Source: Pocillopora verrucosa (Eukaryota > Cnidaria > Anthozoa > Scleractinia > Pocilloporidae). Taken from it: 64,000 nt of DNA. The position numbers and the translations under genes are program-made. Below the pieces are notes generated by a model. It was not told the DNA's origin. It was given only the letters and a program-made list of their open reading frames with translations, and made no database searches. How positions within the stretch are numbered: the first letter of the stretch is position 1; every line of letters starts with the position of its first letter. The stretch is taken from the NCBI RefSeq assembly GCF_036669915.1, contig NC_089321.1, forward strand, positions 8,480,449 to 8,544,448. The letters run 5' to 3'. This document shows, piece by piece, positions 1 to 12,100 of this stretch.

Positions 1-1745
1 CTTTTCACAATAGCGCCTCATGAAACTTCACAAAAGAAGCTGAACCGCATTTCACATTAAAATCCATTTATGTGCAAACGTATGACCTATGCTTTTAAAA
101 AGAATCTTAAAATCGCATTTGGCAGGCGCATAGCTAAAATTTTTAGCGCTCTTATAAAGTTCAAAGAAAAAAAGACTTGAGGCAGGCGAAACAAAACGTT
201 GAATTGTGAACTGAGCATGTGCGATTGAAAGCAGGATAGCTGAATAGTTATGATTCCAAGCCAAGCGGTCAAGGTTATTGTAATGCCTAAAATATTTATT
301 ACACACCAGGATTTGAAAGTGTCACAAGAGGAAAAAGAAATCTTGGAACCGCAATGAAAAAAATTGTGAATGTGGGATATTAGTGGTCGTTTTTCAGATA
401 GTTGGCGCGATCTCATAGATGGCAGACTTACTCTTCCGCGGGCTAAAAATAACATAATGTAAGATTCTATTTCAATAGAGACATTACCGGGGTAATTAAA
501 AAGATCTTACAAGGAATCTCCGCAGTGCACTAACGATGTAAAAGTTAAGATCTTAGTTGCAGACATGGAGGGCGCGCTTACGCTTGGAGCGTAGCGTCGA
601 AAACTGTTTGGAGCTGTATGGGTGTTGTGTTGACTAGAAACCTCTTTTGTGTATCGCAGCAGGAAGCTAAGTCTTATTAAAATGTGAAATCTATTCAAAT
701 CGTATATTTACGGTTCATTGAAGTTACGCTCTGTTCGCAATGACCAGTTGATACGCTTAACAACAGTGAGTAAACTGCGGCAAAGACAGTGACATCTCAT
801 TCGTATGAAAACGCTTTCTGGTTGAGTACCCCAATTGATACACAAACTTCCTACGCTAGAAAATGGCAAACACTTCGTGAGGACGAATGCAAAATAAGTC
901 CATAGACAAAGAAAATCGATTGAGATGATTTATAAACTATTCAGAGTTGGAGTTTTCTGGTTGCTGACATAAAGGCAGAAGATGAAAAGGTTATAATGAT
1001 GAAAAATTACGACGATGAATGAAATATATAACCTCTTTCAATATTTTGAGCCGAAGACTGATGAATATGAAGGAATACCCGCTGGATCGCGATACGGCAA
1101 AAAGAAACAACTAAGTTTGTTTTCTGCTGTACTCACAAAAGTGTATTGGAAAAATGGCTCGCAAAACACAGGAGGTCTTCCGTGTCCTCTTACAGTTTAG
1201 ATAACGGGTACATAATCAGAACTACTCAAATAATTCACTACACAAAAACGGTTACAAATTATCAAACCAGTGAATTACCTTTTTGAGGTGAAAGAATAAA
1301 ACTTAATTTTGAAGCCGCAAAATTAGCGATGTTAAAATAGTGATAACGGTGTTGAATTATGAAACAGGCCTGGGGCAAAAAATTCAAACGTGTGGGAACG
1401 TTTTGTTCCTCCATCTGGAAAAAAAAAAGAGACGATTCACTTCAATCCATTGTTCGTCGTACGATGATTAACTTAATACGATTTAATTTTAATTACTGAT
1501 GAAGCGTGTGTCGTATTGTAAGCCCAGAAACCCCAGTGCGACATTTTCAAATTCACCAGACACTTCCTAGATAAGTAGAAAGCCTGGCTTCTAATTGAAG
1601 CCCTGGGAGATTTCCACCTAGTTGCTCCGAGTGAACTACAGTACTGCACGTCGAGCGCCGCAGCTCTTTCACGGTGCGCTGGTCCCAGTGTACTAATCTC
1701 GATCGCTGATTCGATTAATCCATAATTTGACCACAAAGAGCAGAG
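1..1745. other. Upstream flank of the Hox gene, no gene recognised
   Basis: Only short open frames occur here (the longest about 120 codons, AT-biased) and none resembles a known family. The stretch from about 1600 to 1745 is less AT-rich than the rest and leads into the promoter candidate of the Hox gene. I see no RNA gene or obvious repeat. Confidence 0.5.
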
Positions 1746-1790
1746 CCCGCCCCAGCCTATAAGTTTTACTCATCACGGTCCATTTCCAAA
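1746..1790 (+). promoter_or_regulatory. Candidate core promoter of the Hox gene (GC box and TATA-like element)
   Basis: A CCCGCCCC GC box at 1746-1753 is followed by TATAAG at 1758-1763, about 90 bp before the start codon at 1852. Transcription would begin near 1788. No ATG lies between there and 1852. The motifs are seen directly; their use as a promoter is inference. Confidence 0.4.
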
Positions 1791-1851
1791 TTCATCAATT
1801 TCAGCCAAGACTTGCCGCAGCAGTTGGAACGTACGGTAGAAAATCGACGAT

Positions 1852-4800
1852 ATGATGGACGACTGGCGCCGTAGGATGCCTACTCCACACTTGACGACCG
1901 CCATGCCGCATTACCACGGGCTTGATTTTGGACGTACGATGCCACTTCGACATCCGCCGGCAACAGCACACGGTAGAGGTGCCTTTGACACTTCGCCTCA
2001 AAGCTTCATTCCGTTTTCTCATCCACTGGCTCCCATACCAATACCAATGGCTAGTAGAGAGCTGCCGATCGCGCCATCTTCCTCACTTGTCTCCCCACAA
2101 ATACCAGCCTCTTCCACTGACAGCTCAAGGCAGCAGAACGTGGAGAAGAAACGTTGGCAAACTGCTAATTTTCGATGGATGTTTACGAAAAGAAAAGGTA
2201 AAAGATGATTTAAGTGTCGAAGTCGGACATTATGAGAACGAATATGGTTTTGCATGCAGTAAAACCCCTGCTTGCAATGGATACAATACTTACAGTTGTC
2301 ACTCAACTAGTTTACCACCATGTTTCTACATCATTACATATTAGTTTGTATGTTTAGTCACCAGCGAGCACATTAAATGCTGCGCAAATTATACAGATAA
2401 AAATCTGGTGTACATCACTCTTTCTTTAGACTAAAAACGAACAGATTCACAATTAATTCCTGTTTTTAAAAATACATAAGATTTTGTGGGAAGCCAATCT
2501 CGCAAATTTTTAAAAAGTTCGAATTTCAACCATTTCGAGCGTACAACGACATTCGCTTTGCTCATGATATCTTACCTTTGAAAGTTCCATGCCCCATTGA
2601 TCTCTTTAGTTTGATGAAAAGAAAGATCGTATTTTGTTTTAACATATTTTAATCATATGGTTACGAATGAACAAGAATCGGTAACACACAGACATATTGA
2701 TTATTTTTTCCAAATAAACATGCCAGCTCAAAAAAATTCAAGTTTTGTAACGAAATTAACCGTTTGAAGGACCAAAAATTTTAAGTCTTTCTAGAAAACA
2801 AAGGTCAGATTTGAAGTAAGGAACACAGCCATTCCCTCAGGGAGGAGCGGTTGATGTAATACATTATGCTCTCCATTGGAAAGATGACACAGAATATAAT
2901 CTATAAATCAAAATAAGCAATGAACTCGATTTCAGAATTCATCGAGTTAATCAATGTACATCGATCAAAGTACACGTCAGGAAGGCATTACAAACTTCAT
3001 GTCGCTTCAAAAGAACGCAAAATTCTAAAAATCGATACCAAAAATGAAAAGAATAAAATTTATCTAGTTTGATTGAGTTAGTTAGTTAGTTTCACCTGCT
3101 CTTATGGTTGTTTATTTACGCAAAAACAGGAACTCCTTCTCGGCATATTTCGATTAAAAGCTGTAAATTGGTAATTTATTTTTCAAGAGGTTGACTGACA
3201 CTAGTGAGTTTTTGTAATTACTTTGGCTTCGATATAATGTATTAATTGAACTCTTAGATGAGTCACCCATTTTCAGTGTGAGCTCAACGTAAAATAGAGT
3301 CACTCGACAGCAATCCTATCGAAATCTTTTAAACTGATTCTCTATAAATTGATACTCAGAAGGAACATTCACGGGGGTTTTGTGTAATAAACGAACAACA
3401 ACCTGCAGGCTTCTTTGAAAATTGCTCGGAGCTTATGTTAGTTTTACTATGTTTTTTGGCCGGCTAGAAAGCCAGTAAACATTAAATCAAGTTGAGAGCT
3501 AGGCTTTACTTTTGAAAATACGTGCTGTGTTTCAAACTGACATTTGAAGTTCAAAACACTACTCTACTCGTGCAGCATGGCTGCCATCATATTTCTTGTA
3601 CCACCCATGTTTCCCAACACCTTTGGCAAACTCCGTCAAAACAATACAATTCTTACTCGACTCTCAAACATTTTAGTTAATACAGAAATAAATGAGAAAA
3701 TAGCTTTTAAATGTAGTGATTTAGGTCAACAAAGATATCTGCAAAAGCCTTGATTTAGACCATTACTCACAGAGGCATTTCGTCGAGAACACTAATTGAA
3801 AATTCTTGCCACATCGATCATTCTAAACACGAGTACTTTCAAACTTGACATACATCACTTAAATGCAATTTATAGAATGACGGATAAATTGTCGATATTT
3901 AACTTAGCTGTGTAGGACTTAAGTTTGACTAGAAGCGATTATCAGAGAACTATCACCCTAATTGTGTTCTCCATGAATTTCTGAGATTTCTTCCTGTAAC
4001 ACGGGTTTGAGCGGCAAGACAAAGACGAGATAGCCTTTTCACTGATCTACCAGCATTCATCTTAATACCTGTTCATTTAAACTAGACGTCTTTAAATAAC
4101 GGACTCAAAATGGTTTATTAGCACCTAAACCACAAACTCATATTAAAGAGAGAGATAGAAAACTTGCAATATTATTTCTGGAGCGCACTTGTATTTGCAA
4201 ACTCAGAGAACGAACCTTTCATTTGTGGTTTATGTTTGTTCTTCATTGCTCTCCTAAATTATCGCGTTAGCCCGCTTTGTCTTGCTACGTCGATTCATCA
4301 TTTTTGAATCAAGCATAAAAAGGTCAAGTTATCTCTAGTCTCATCGCCCACATCCGAAACAGTTTAATTCACTTTAAACATTGCGGCTCCAACACAACTT
4401 TGCTTCTCCATCCAAACTGATCTTGGTGAAACCAAAGCAGAGATTGAACAAAATATTGATAGAATTGATCCAAAAACGTTTGGTAGATTCGAACAGATCG
4501 GTAATCTGTAAGGATCTTTAGGTAATCGAAGAAGAGCTCTAAATAACGAAATATGGAAATTTCTTTTTGACACCTGAAATTGTGTGCGGTTTGGTTTGAT
4601 GCATGAATGCTTTCAAAATGACACCTAAGAACCCAAAGGCAAGATTTGGAATAGTAAACGAGTGTGCTAAAAGGAATTTCTTTCGGTTTTTCTTGCAGCT
4701 GCAGTAACAAGTGTCTCGGAAAAAGAGGAAGCAAGCTCTGACAAGAAGCAAGAAACGACAGCAAGTCAAAAGAAGAGGTTCACCTTCACACAAAGACAAC

Positions 4801-5123
4801 TGGTTGAATTGGAGAAGGAGTTCCACTTTAGCAAATATCTTACAAGGACAAGACGAATTGAAATAGCATCCAACTTGGAACTTACAGAAACACAGATTAA
4901 AATATGGTTTCAAAATCGGCGAATGAAGTGGAAAAGAGAACTTAAAGAGTCTATTCGAAAACAGGGAGTAAACGAGTCACCTGCGGCTCAATTTAACCCT
5001 GGGTTTCATCAAGGTTTCCAGAGGTCTCTTCGAGATAGTGTTCCTTCTTATCAACAAAGTGCCCCAGAAATTTTTGTCCAACATGCGACACCTCCATATT
5101 TTCCAAACTATCTATCGCTTTAA
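1852..5123 (+). CDS. Hox-class homeodomain transcription factor, two exons
   Basis: The protein is a nuclear DNA-binding regulator, probably of axial patterning. Exon 1 is 1852-2197 and exon 2 is 4699-5123. The donor is G|GTAAAA and the acceptor TTGCAG|CT, and the split Ala codon joins in frame to give 256 aa. An in-frame TAG at 1837 supports this start. The homeodomain is at about residues 138-197 with R5, Q50 and N51 ([12 protein letters not shown]). It is Antp-class by its [12 protein letters not shown] and RIEIA segments. Just before the intron, residues 106-115 read [10 protein letters not shown]. This is a Trp-Met hexapeptide followed by basic residues, the usual Hox position for contact with PBC/TALE partners. 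The N-terminal half is Pro/Ser-rich and probably disordered. The paralog group is uncertain; an anthozoan Anthox1a/HoxE-like gene is my best guess. The homeodomain assignment is very secure, the exon 1 join is strong, the orthology weak. Confidence 0.9.
2198..4698 (+). other. Hox gene intron
   Basis: This is a 2.5 kb phase-1 intron with a GTAAAA donor and a TTTTTCTTGCAG acceptor. It is AT-rich, and I see no coding exon, RNA gene or clear repeat inside. An intron between hexapeptide and homeodomain is the standard Hox arrangement. Confidence 0.75.
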
Positions 5124-6176
5124 TCTTCAAAATATCAGAACTCTAAATGAATTTGACTCGAAAAAGCATATAAGCTAACACGAAGATATATCGATTTAAG
5201 GTACCTCTTCCAACTGATAAAGGTTTAACTGTGCAAAAGATCACAAAAAATACAGTATGATGTTATTTTTCTTGACTATTTCTCACAGGCAAATACTTTT
5301 TGAGTTTCCATAGCCAGAGCAGCAAAAGCGTCCCCCTAATTGAAGAGCATTTTAAGCTGAAGTGAACATCTGATAAAATCTTATCAAAACAAAACATACA
5401 AAGAGCTGAACAAAACCAAAGGGATTAGAAAGGAAATGGCACTTTAAAAAAAACTACCAAGTACAAAAACTGCGCCTTTACAAAGAAAATCTATACCTTT
5501 GGTCGACAAGTTTGGATTTTCGCTCCAGCTTAGCCCCTAAGGAAGATCATTAACAGGTCCACATCGTGAACAACGAGATAACACAAGAACCACAATCTGC
5601 CACCCAGCCAAATGGAACGCATCAAGATCATTTCTGTGCACTATATGGGAAACCGAGTGAGGCTTGGCGGTGTAAAACTCGGCAACATTGTTTATTAGAA
5701 TATTCCATCATTTCTTTTCATTTAGGCTGTCAGCCTGTTGTTACTTTCAGTTGATCTAGCTGTTCCGTCGAGTTGTCTTTGATATGAAGGAAGCACAGTC
5801 ATTAGTCACTGTCTCTGTGTATTGTGTTTCGAACAAAAGGGTGGTAACCCCATGGACATCAGACATGCGCCCCATCAGTTAAGATGGATCACTGGGTCGG
5901 CATTACAACGAAACGTTTTGATGCAGGTGTGCAAAGACAACACAGAACACAGGAATACTACAACTGGACAAAAGCTCTTCTGGGAACTCAAAGCTTTTTG
6001 TTTACATTCCTTCTTAATTTCTGAACCTACAAATCTTGACAACCTAACAATATTTTTCAAATAGACTGCAGAGAACTTATGTAAAAATACAAAGATATGC
6101 CATATCTATATATAAAGATTTGCCAATGAATATTAGTTGAACATATCAAATGTATATAAATCGTAAATCAAAGTGA

Positions 6177-6182
6177 AATAAA
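6177..6182 (+). terminator. Candidate polyadenylation signal of the Hox gene
   Basis: AATAAA lies 1.05 kb after the Hox stop codon. No better placed hexamer was noticed in 5124-6176, which would then be the 3' UTR. This is inference from sequence only. Confidence 0.35.
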
Positions 6183-6189
6183 GTCAACT

Positions 6190-9100
6190 ACTCTATAACA
6201 TCATTAGTGAATCTCTTTTTCTTTGCCGCTCCTTTGTTAAGACAATGACGTCAGTCACGAAGAGTAATATATATCTATAATATTTAGATCTAAAAAAAAA
6301 TTGTTCCATCTTCCGAACGTTCTCGATGATTGGACCTCGAGATGTTACAGAAGGTCCGACAAACAGCAAATCACGAAAGTAAATTTGATCATGGTAGAAC
6401 AATTTTTTTGTGAAACAATTCTAACAGTCGATAAAATTGTGAAACAATTATAAAGACTGCCAGAGAACACTAGTTACACTCAGTTACTCAGAAATATTTC
6501 TTCTTTCGTTGATGACCATATTTTAGAGAGACAAAAGGTTTCTGACATAATCGAGATTGCTCTTGATTAAATTAAGATCGATATAATTAAATTTTACCAC
6601 GCTCTCCATGTAATGGAATGAAGTTTCATAGGCTGAGACGCAAGACAATATTTTCTCACAAGGGGGTGTAGAATATAAGCAACCACAGGAAACTCGATTT
6701 TAGGTAATGTTAACACTTCTATTACTCCTGAAACCTTTTATCAGAAGATACCAGTGAAATAAATGATGATGCAAGGATCATAAGAATTTAAAAAACTTAT
6801 TTAAAATATTAGCTTCAAATTTTTTTAGATGATGTTATAAGTATCGACAGATGATCAATATAAAAAGAACCGTTAAATTTGAAGTAATTTCCATTTTCGT
6901 CTCATTCTTGCCACAGCTGTCGTGTTCTTTGAAAACTTTTATCAGAAAAAGAATGTTCAGCACTTACATGTTTAGAATTTAATTATCAGGGACTTGTGGT
7001 TTATCGTTGTGTTATTCTATTGTTGTTGATTTCTGAACCGTTTTCGCCGACACCGCAAACTTTTTCGCTCCTGCACGCGAATTTTCTTAATCACGTATGT
7101 TTCTAAAAGGTGGTCCTCTGAGAGGTATTAATTGTCGAATCGTGCAAAAATGAGGTCATTCCAAGCTCAGAGACGATGCAAACTTGCAATTGACATTTTT
7201 TAATCCATCTTTTTAGTTTGAGAGAATTTATGATGCAAAGCGACCGCGCTGTGTCTTGTAAGGCACGCGAATCCACTTCAGCGCAGCTGAGCTCATAGCA
7301 GAAGCTAAATGATCATTTGAAGTCCATGTAACAAGTGCTATTTTCTAAACAGTCACTCTTTACTTTGCAATTATGAATTTCCGGTTCTGATTAACAGAAC
7401 AACACGCCACAAAAGATATGTGTTTTGTAGCAAAAATGGTATAATAGATGTCCGCGAGCGAAATATGCTTATCAAAGTCATCGATCATATATCTTTCAAA
7501 ATGGAATAACTATGAAATTTAAACCGCTGGAGGGCAGAAACCAACCAATTGTGAAAGACGAACGTGTTCTATCTATGATTTAAAACCGTTAATAAAGATG
7601 ATTTATAAAAACTAAAATCCACTTTGGAAAACAGCACTTTGATGAAAAGTATGGCAATTTTTTTTCTAGCTTCTAATTATACAATATATCTTCATTATTT
7701 ACTCTTTGCTCAGAGTCCAAAGGTCTGTAAATGCCGGCCTTGGCAGTTAGAAGGGTAAAGCCTTTCTCATTGGGGGGGCTAGTTATTCAACGAAGAAAGC
7801 GCGTCTTGAATTCAACTGTCTTATTCACTGGATAAGGGAACCAAAATTTAGGAAACTATTTTCCTAAATTTCTTGACATACAAGGTAAATATCTTTATTA
7901 GCTTACAGTAAGTAATAAAAGTGCACTTTGAATGTTTGAGTTTTAAATTCGGTCAAGTCTCTCTCAGCATGAGGTCTGTTTGTTAATAAGAGACCTCGTG
8001 AAGCAAGCCGCCTACCTCAGAAGATAACTAAATAAATTTTGAAAACATGTATAAATATAGCCGCATGTATGAAAGGAATATTTGAACAACAAAACATTTA
8101 ATGCACGTAAGTGAGTTTGTTTGTCACTCACTAAAGTCATTCATTTTTATGCTAACAGAATTAAAAAAACACATTTACTTCAACTGCGGTTTGCAGGTTA
8201 AGGGTGAAAACCGTTTCTGTCAACATAGAAATATTGCACAAAGTAGCTATGCATAACATGAAATATCCCAATATCCCTTGACATAAATATTCCAAAGTAC
8301 AACAAAAAAGTATCTGGTGAATTATACCTTCTTCTTGGTATGTCACTTGATAGTGCTTCGTTACGTAACCAGTAGATTAGTGCATTTTGGGTTTAATCTA
8401 ATCAATATTTGTCATCAACAAGATGGGATAAACAGTAAGTCAGATAAATGAACGAATTGGTCGAGAGCACAAAATTAGAGAGAGGTAATTTTGCTTAGAT
8501 CTCTTAGTGCCGCCGTAGAAATGCTACCTGTCGTTAATGTAAGTCGATCCGTGTCTGCCCTTTGAAACCGTACGGAATGGGGCCTGATAAAATGGGAGGG
8601 ATAGGGACAGCCTGGGGGAATTGGATAAGTACCATAATAACTCCCGAAAGAACACCTTAATTAGGCAAGCATTCAGTGTTGAGATATTTTTTACTTTACA
8701 TTAAGAGTAATTGAAAATAACATTAATTTTTGTGAATAGAATAGATAAACACAATACAGCAAATGACTGATTAAGAGAGCAATAAGTTGAAAATATTGAA
8801 GAAAAAAAATTAATTTTGAAAATTCACAATATTTAGGGCCCCTGTCTCCCGATTTTCTATACTTTCTTTAGGTTGGGGCCGTTTTATAGATAGAAGGGGA
8901 TTTGCTTACTCTATTTTCTAATTGGCTGTTTTAATTTTTTCTCGGTAATTTTTCATTAGAAATTGTTTCGGCATGTAAAGAATAAATATTAGCTAAATCT
9001 ACAGTAAAGTATCCAAGTATCGTCCATAGAACAAAGACAGCAAACGCAAATGTTGTTATTGATGTTTGATCACCACGCCTTCTCTTCTCGAGATATGCAT

Positions 9101-12100
9101 TCTGAACTTTTTTTGTCTACCTCTGACGCTCTTCATGTCAAATTCTACCACGTGAAAACTAGTCTTAACCACCCACTGAAACTGATTGCCAAAAAGAAAG
9201 AAAAAAAAAAGAACACTTGACTTTGACATGTTCGTACGTAAGCTTGAATTCAGTGTGGGTCATATTAGATAATATAGCAGGTGGAACTGATGTCAAACTT
9301 AAGCACTACACGTTATCTTGTAAAACTCATAGATTCCAAGCTTTAAAACTGACCCTTTGATGAAATAATTCATGATAATAAGTCCAGAAAGAAGGAGCGA
9401 GGATGATTTCAAATAAAGAACAACAGAAGATATTAAACACGGCCAACGAAACCCGCACTTTTCAGACCAAGTTTTTGTCGTAATACTAAGATCGAAGCTG
9501 TGATCATGATCTTTATTTTCATAGTGTCTACGATGTCTCATCAACTTAGAAGTTTTTATTTTGAAATTTCAGTGATTACATGGCTTGTAAAATCAAAAGA
9601 TGATTTTTTTCTCAATGGAATATTTTTATTTTACTTAATCAAGGGAATTATAATTCTTAGTTTCAAATTACATAGTTATTATATCAAAGAAGCTCATAAG
9701 CAACTTTTACTTGATACAGCTAGAAGATCGGTTTATCCTTCCGAAAAAGGTATTTTAAAATCAACGAATGTGAATATGATTCGCAGACTCCATCGTTGAG
9801 TCCACGATTGCAGGTCCGTTATGCGTGAAGGATATAGTCGGACGACGCGTCTGTTTGGTATGACTTTAATTGTCTGCTAATTCACTCTAAAGTAATATCA
9901 ATAATTATAATGAAATGGTGCATTATTTATGCCAAATTAATAAGACAAAAAAATGAAGTAGGTTAAAAAAGAGAGGGAAATTACACGCAAGAATTTTCAT
10001 GTATCAAAGGAGAACACAAAGTCTCTGCTAAGCCAGATGTAATTAGTTCATTCAGATATCCAGCCACACACTCTTTCGTGTTTTTAGCTTTTTCAAATTA
10101 CTATTACCATAAAAAAAATAGATTTAAAAGTAATCTTTCACTTACACCTTATTAACTTATGTAAAATTATGAATCATGCTACGAATTTTTGGCATTCAAT
10201 AAAATAGTAAACTACGGTTAATACTGAAACAAATGACAACTTCGACTAACATGCAGTTGAATCAAACGGGTGAAGTTGCCACAATCATCGATTGCATCCA
10301 AAATCTAGACTTAAATGATTTTTCTCTGAACCTATCTAAGTCTTTGGTAGCAGCATATGAATTGCGAAAATTTTCTAAACCTGCTTTAATGATAGCCTTC
10401 CGTCCTGCGAAAATGTGAAAAGAGTGTTTCCCTTTGCCACATTTTTATTGTTTTGTTGTCTTTAGTAGAACCAAGGGAGTATAAATTGTTCATAATCTCT
10501 TGGTAGAACTTTATTCCGATTAGTTACCAGTGAGCTAGAAGTTCATGCCTCACATATTGAGTTCAAACGTGGTAGACATCTTGTAAACATCATGGAACAA
10601 ATCTTTCAATAACTAAAGCTGTTGTAAAATGAGAATGGTGTACTTCGAACAAATTCAGACTCGCATAAAGTAAAAGTGAAAGTACCTCAACTTGCTTAGA
10701 AAGCTTTTGAATATTGATCAGTAGTTCGTGAGTGAATATAGCCGTATTCTTCAAGAATTTCATGAAAAAATAGTTTGCGTCTTGACTCAGAATGAATTAT
10801 CTCTTAATGTGAAGATTTATCGGTATAATGAATGTTCAGAAGATGAAGCTGAAAAACTGGTTATAATCTAAAGAAGAGGGACAACTCTGAAAAAATAAAT
10901 ATACTCGAGTAAATCTACATCGTTTGCTTTAATATTGCTCGACGAACAAACAAAATACCAGTCTCGTACAAGAGCACACTGCTGCAAGGAAACATAAGTT
11001 TCTCATCTATTCAAATGTGTTTGAATACTTTTAGGAGGATAGTGAATAGAGAGGTCGGTAGAACAATAAGGGAAGATGTTATTCATCTCGTCACGACAAA
11101 CACTAAATTAGAGTGCAAGATACGAAAGATATCGAGCTCAATTCCTCACCAAATGCTCGGACTTCCTCTCCGTTTCAGATTTGTAGCAAATTAATCGTAA
11201 TCTGATGTAGAAGTTCTTCTAGTTTTAAAAATGGAGAGAGATTCAACATATCTCAATTAATTTCACCATTTTCGCGATTCAATAAAACTGGGGAATTAAT
11301 ATGTGAAAGTCATATGCAATTAAATGCCCTCCGGGTGAAACCTTTTTATGAACATGAATGTATGCGGTGTAGCTACCAAAACGTTATACTGAGGTCAGGA
11401 GTGGTCGAGCTGTTCCATTTAAACGCCATGCAATGAAGTTATACTGTATTCGCTTTACTTCTGTCACACAAAAAACGTGCATGCAGTTGTAAACTTTAGA
11501 ATGTTTACTCGGGTTCAAAGACGGTATTAGCATGGTTTGTTTAGAAATTCTGTGATTGTGAAATTTTTTTCAATGCAAAAGTAGAAGTTGCGGTCAAAAA
11601 TCAAACCATAGGTCATCTTTTTAGCAAAATCAAGCTCACTTTAACTCGATTTTTCTGAATAATCCCGCATGAAAAGTCTCATAGAAGGCGTCCATGATTT
11701 TTCTTCGCGAAATTAAACGTCATTACGGCGAACATTTGTGGCCACGTATACGCCGCGGACGGCAAAAGCCAAGAATTGAGGTCTGTTTCTTAGTCGTTTG
11801 TGCAATAATCCATTTGCAGCAAATGGAAAAAACATTTTTTTAGAATCTATTTGAAGACAAGACGAATAGCAAGCGAAAACTGACAAAGAAAGATTTTGCC
11901 ATTTACGTTAATTTACGACTCTAAATCTTCTTGATGCAAACACTTGGCGATCAGCTCGTACAGTTTACGAGTCGTCAGGAAACATTAAAATCACCAAAAT
12001 TAAAATTACTTTTTAAATGGGTGTTTGAAAAAATCCTAGCTAAATCAGCTGCTGTTTTGGTTATTGATCGCTTCTTTTCCGAAGGAAATACGGAAAGAAT

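Noticed and set aside
1922-2344. 140-codon frame overlapping Hox exon 1
   Set aside because: The overlapping frame from 1852 contains the hexapeptide and joins in phase to the homeobox exon; this one does not.
9500-9799. 99-codon AT-rich open frame with hydrophobic stretches
   Set aside because: Composition follows AT-rich DNA (Phe, Ile, Lys), no family is recognised and there is no promoter or splice support.
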